Assembly (NCBI GenBank): GCA_003820635.1
Contig: RPOS01000131.1
Location: forward strand, 1-8,501
Length of the DNA: 8,501 nt
From: Verrucomicrobiaceae bacterium
Lineage (GTDB): Bacteria > Verrucomicrobiota > Verrucomicrobiae > Verrucomicrobiales > Akkermansiaceae
Reading direction: 5' to 3'
This document shows, in pieces, positions 5,636 to 8,501 of the stretch. Positions within the stretch are counted from its first letter, which is position 1. Each line of letters starts with the position of its first letter. The notes beneath the pieces were generated by a model that searched no databases, was not told the origin of the DNA, and saw nothing but the letters and a program-made list of their open reading frames with translations. The translations under genes were made by a program, and so were the position numbers.

Positions 5636-7351
5636 TTATTTCACCAGCAATTCGTGCCGGGCGATTTCCTTGTGGTCCTCGTAGAGGTGGACGGCGCAGG
5701 CGAGACACGGATCGAACGAATGAATCGTGCGGATGATCTCGATCGGTTGTTGCGGATCGTGCACCGTTGTGCCGATGAGCGAAGCCTCGTAGGCCGAGCG
5801 CTGGCCCTTGCCATCGCGCGGCGAGGCGTTCCAAGTGCTGGGAACCACCAGTTGATAGTTCTCAATCTTCTTGTCCTTGATGACCAGCCAGTGGGCGAGC
5901 GCACCGCGCGGTGCCTCGCTGCAACCAACGCCGCGGGCCTCGGATGGCCAGGTGGATGGCTCCCAACGCTCCTTGTTAAACGTGCGCGTGTCACCCGCCT
6001 TGATGTTGGCGAGGAGTTGTTGATAAAACTCCAGACCCCAGCGCGCGGCGAGTTTCGACTCGATGGCGCGCGCGGCAGTCCGCCCGAGCGTGGAGAAGAG
6101 CGCCGCCGGAGGAGCGTTGAGCGCTGCCAGCGCCTCGGTCACCGCATCCTTGATCTCAGGATGGCCGGAGGCATAACCAACGAGCATCCGCGCCAGCGGC
6201 CCGACTTCCATGGCATGGCCTTTCCAACGCGGTGTCTTGAGCCAGCTGTATTTGGCATCCACATCGAGGTGCTCGTAGGGTGGTTTCGGGCCGGAATACT
6301 TGAGCTTGGTTTCACCCTGCCACGGATGTTTCCCACCTTCACCGGAATATTCATACCATGAGTGGTCGATGAACTCCTGCACGCCGGTGTCATCCTTGGG
6401 ATCCACTTCGTGGACTTTGGTGAGATCGCGGCCGAGGATGGCTCCGCGCGGGAACTTGAAACTGCCGATGTCGGCAAAACCATTCGTCGGCAAATCTCCG
6501 TAGCAGAGGTAGTTTTCCAAACCTCCGCCGATGCCCGCCCAATCGAGATAGAACGGTGCCACGGCGAGCACGTCGGGGATGTAAACCTGCTCCACGAACT
6601 CAAGCCCGCGCTGCAGCGCCTGGCCAACGAAGGCGAGGCGCTCGGCGTTGATGGCGTTGGCTTCATCCAGATTGATCGAGCACGGCGCGCCGCCGACGAG
6701 ATAGTTCGGGTGCGGGTTCTTGCCGCCGAAGATCGTGTGGATCTTGACGATTTCCTTCTGCCACTCGAGTGCTTCCAGATAATGCGCCACCGCCATCAGG
6801 TTTGCCTCCGGTGGCAGCTTGTAGGCCGGGTGGCCCCAGTAGCCGTTGGCGAAAATCCCCAACTGCCCGCTTTCGACGAACTTCGTCAACCGCTTCTGGA
6901 TCTCCGAGAAATAGTTCGGTGAGCTCTTGGGATACTTCGAGAGCTTCTGCGCCAGTTGGGAGGTTGCCACCGGATCCGCCTTGAGCGCGCTCACCACATC
7001 CACCCAGTCGAGCGCGTGCAGATGATAGAAGTGCACCACGTGGTCGTGCATATACTGGGTGCAGAACATGATGTTGCGGATCAGTTCGGCATTGGGCGGG
7101 ATTTTGATGTCCAGCGCGTCCTCAACCGAGCGCACCGAGGCGAGCGCATGCACCGTGGTGCAGACGCCGCAAACACGCTCCGCGAATGCCCAAGCATCAC
7201 GCGGATCGCGGCCCTTGAGGATGATTTCGAGCCCGCGCACCATCGTTCCGGCGCTCCAGGCATCGACTATTTTTCCGTCCTTCACCTCGGCCTCGATGCG
7301 CAGGTGGCCTTCAATGCGGGTGACGGGGTCCACGACAATTCGTTCGCTCAT
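5636..7351 (-). CDS. hyaB: [NiFe]-hydrogenase large subunit (group 1, membrane-bound uptake type)
   Basis: This 571-residue catalytic subunit holds the NiFe(CN)2CO site that splits H2. The N-terminal DPVTRIEGH (8-16) and both Ni-binding motifs are intact: L1 [11 protein letters not shown] (58-68, ligands C61 and C64) and L2 DPCLACAVH (547-555, ligands C549 and C552). The active-site canopy segment [10 protein letters not shown] (479-488, R482) and [11 protein letters not shown] (503-513) are also present. The precursor continues 16 residues beyond H555, the usual cleavage site for HyaD-type proteases, so the protein is made as an immature form matching the protease encoded two genes later. 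It has no signal peptide and would be exported bound to the Tat-tagged small subunit. The ATG at 7351 lies 12 nt after the hyaA stop. The L1 residues between C64 and H68 are T-T-V, unlike the T-G-C of the well-known proteobacterial O2-tolerant enzymes. Confidence 0.98.
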   Translation of the reverse strand: MSERIVVDPVTRIEGHLRIEAEVKDGKIVDAWSAGTMVRGLEIILKGRDPRDAWAFAERVCGVCTTVHALASVRSVEDALDIKIPPNAELIRNIMFCTQYMHDHVVHFYHLHALDWVDVVSALKADPVATSQLAQKLSKYPKSSPNYFSEIQKRLTKFVESGQLGIFANGYWGHPAYKLPPEANLMAVAHYLEALEWQKEIVKIHTIFGGKNPHPNYLVGGAPCSINLDEANAINAERLAFVGQALQRGLEFVEQVYIPDVLAVAPFYLDWAGIGGGLENYLCYGDLPTNGFADIGSFKFPRGAILGRDLTKVHEVDPKDDTGVQEFIDHSWYEYSGEGGKHPWQGETKLKYSGPKPPYEHLDVDAKYSWLKTPRWKGHAMEVGPLARMLVGYASGHPEIKDAVTEALAALNAPPAALFSTLGRTAARAIESKLAARWGLEFYQQLLANIKAGDTRTFNKERWEPSTWPSEARGVGCSEAPRGALAHWLVIKDKKIENYQLVVPSTWNASPRDGKGQRSAYEASLIGTTVHDPQQPIEIIRTIHSFDPCLACAVHLYEDHKEIARHELLVK

Positions 7352-7363
7352 GGCAGTAGGGGG

Positions 7364-8501
7364 TCAGGGTTTTTCTTCGGGGTTTTCAGCCTGTTCCACG
7401 CTTTCGCCGGCCTGTTCGCCGATGTCTTTCCGTTTGCGGAAGTTGGTCATCACGGCATGGCCCACGGCACCCGCCGCGGCCGCTCCGAGCACCGCGATGC
7501 CCACCGTGTCCGCCGTGGATTCGATGCCGAATCCAGGGAAATTCGGCAGCCGTTGATAGAACGGGCCGTTGTCCCAGAAGTTCGCCTCCGAGCAACCGAT
7601 GCACGGATGGCCGGATTGGATCGGGAAACTCACGCCGCCATTCCAACGGATCGTGCCGCAGGAGTTGTATGTGCTCGGCCCGCGGCAGCCGACTTTATAC
7701 AAACAATAACCCTTGCGCGCGTTTTCATCATCGAACGACTCGACGAACAAGCCCGCATCATAGTTCGGCCGACGGTAGCAGGTGTCATGCACGCGGCGCG
7801 AGTAGAACGCCTTCGGACGGCCGAGCGAATCTAACTGCGGAATGCGGTCGAAAGTCAGGAGGTGCACCAACACCCCGGCCATCACCTCGGCGATGGGCGG
7901 GCAGCCCTGCACGTTGATGATCGGTTTTCCGGCGATGATCTTGTGGATCGGCGTGGCTTGGGTGGGATTCGGCTTCGCCGCCTGCACGCAGCCAGCCGAT
8001 GCGCAGTTTCCCCATGCGATGATGGCCTTCGCGTCCTTGGCGACTTCCTCGACGATCTGCAGTGCGGTCTTGCCTCCGATGCAGCAGTAAACGCCATCAT
8101 CGCCCAGTGGCACGGAGCCCTCGATGCAGACGACGTATTCGCCTTTGTATTTGGTGATGGTATCGTGCAGGCAGGCTTCCGCCTGGTGGCCGGAGGCGGC
8201 CATCAGGGTCTCGGTGTAGTCGAGCGAAAGCTTGTCTAACAGGATGTCCGCCACGATGGGGTGCGAGGAGCGGATGAACGACTCGCTGCAGCAGGTGCAT
8301 TCCTGGAAGTGCATCCAGACCACCGGCAGGCGGCGCTTGGTCTGCAGTGCCTCCACCACCTGGGCCACGCCTTCGGGCCCGAGGCCGATGCAGGCACTCA
8401 TCCAGGTGCAGAACTTGAGGAATTCCCGCCGGGGAACGCCCCGGGAAAGGATTTGCTCGTAAATCGTCACGCTGTCGCGCGTGTCCGGGGCGGGGGTTTC
8501 G
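7364..8501 (-). CDS. hyaA: [NiFe]-hydrogenase small subunit with six-Cys proximal cluster (5' end probably beyond window)
   Basis: This subunit relays electrons from the NiFe site through three Fe-S clusters. Numbering is from the GTG at 8470, the only start codon in the window. Frame and codon bias (G or C in third positions) continue upstream to base 8501, so the true start may lie outside. The Tat motif RREFLKF (14-20) directs folded export. The proximal cluster has C58, C60 and C61 (ECTCCSE), C156 and C161 (GNCASAGC) and C190 (GCPP). C60 and C161 are the two extra cysteines that define the [4Fe-3S] cluster of O2-tolerant enzymes. Distal ligands are H228, C231, C256 and C262; medial ligands are C271, C290 and C293. 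A C-terminal membrane helix (about 322-341) contacts the cytochrome and is followed by a 27-residue charged tail. The length of at least 368 residues is normal. It is the first visible gene of the operon, 12 nt before hyaB. Confidence 0.97.
   Translation of the reverse strand, partial: ETPAPDTRDSVTIYEQILSRGVPRREFLKFCTWMSACIGLGPEGVAQVVEALQTKRRLPVVWMHFQECTCCSESFIRSSHPIVADILLDKLSLDYTETLMAASGHQAEACLHDTITKYKGEYVVCIEGSVPLGDDGVYCCIGGKTALQIVEEVAKDAKAIIAWGNCASAGCVQAAKPNPTQATPIHKIIAGKPIINVQGCPPIAEVMAGVLVHLLTFDRIPQLDSLGRPKAFYSRRVHDTCYRRPNYDAGLFVESFDDENARKGYCLYKVGCRGPSTYNSCGTIRWNGGVSFPIQSGHPCIGCSEANFWDNGPFYQRLPNFPGFGIESTADTVGIAVLGAAAAGAVGHAVMTNFRKRKDIGEQAGESVEQAENPEEKP
8429..8444 (-). other. hyaA: GC-only hairpin within the early hyaA coding sequence
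   Basis: The sequence CCGGGGCGTTCCCCGG on the coding strand forms a perfect six-base-pair, all-GC stem with a four-base CGTT loop. It covers the codons of the Tat signal segment (SRGVPRR), about 27-42 bases after the GTG at 8470. It has no trailing T-run and lies inside a gene, so it is not a terminator. It may only reflect GC-rich codon choice, or it may slow ribosomes or shield early mRNA. Confidence 0.4.

Noticed and set aside
6956..7834. A 292-residue plus-strand open frame across the hyaB and hyaA junction.
   Set aside because: It is opposite two unmistakable hydrogenase genes and has low-complexity, Arg/Ala-rich shadow composition.
8470..8501. Treating the GTG at 8470 as the firm start of hyaA.
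   Set aside because: It gives an acceptable Tat n-region, but there is no ribosome binding site and the frame upstream stays open with strong GC3 bias to the window edge, so the gene is reported as running off the end.

Overview
The window is moderately GC-rich, densely packed bacterial DNA. The gene content suggests a heterotrophic bacterium able to oxidise H2. The combination of an M29-type aminopeptidase, a decayed GH88/GH105 unsaturated-uronyl hydrolase, a membrane-bound [NiFe]-hydrogenase and almost no Shine-Dalgarno sequences would fit the Verrucomicrobiota. That placement is an inference from overall protein flavour and not from a marker gene, so it is held with low to moderate confidence.

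Left edge (1-831, minus strand): a YtrA-type GntR repressor is followed, with a 17-nt overlap, by an ABC transporter ATPase that runs off the window. A short palindrome sits on the likely repressor promoter (844-872). A divergent intergenic region (832-1020) separates this pair from a plus-strand M29-family metallopeptidase (1021-2235) that keeps all the expected metal ligands. Next comes a plus-strand pseudogene (2352-2953), the C-terminal remains of a GH88/GH105 glycoside hydrolase with two +1 shifts in homopolymer runs and one in-frame stop.

Right two thirds (2969-8501, minus strand): one tightly packed leftward gene set. In transcription order it holds the [NiFe]-hydrogenase small subunit (hyaA, 5' end probably outside the window), large subunit (hyaB), b-type cytochrome (hyaC), maturation endopeptidase (hyaD), a polytopic membrane protein resembling Ni/Co transporters of the UreH/NicO kind, and then, after 57 nt, thrH (phosphoserine phosphatase/homoserine phosphotransferase). 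From hyaA to the transporter, the genes are separated by 12, 12 and 4 nt and then overlap by 4 nt, which strongly implies one operon.

Together the operon would make an H2-uptake enzyme. The small subunit is Tat-exported with the large subunit, passes electrons through three Fe-S clusters to the di-heme cytochrome b and on to quinone. HyaD trims the last 16 residues of HyaB after Ni insertion, and the transporter may supply that Ni. The small subunit carries the six-cysteine proximal-cluster signature of O2-tolerant (group 1d-like) hydrogenases, the most notable feature here. No tRNA, rRNA, CRISPR array, insertion sequence or convincing intrinsic terminator was seen, and no stretch over 300 bases lacks a gene.
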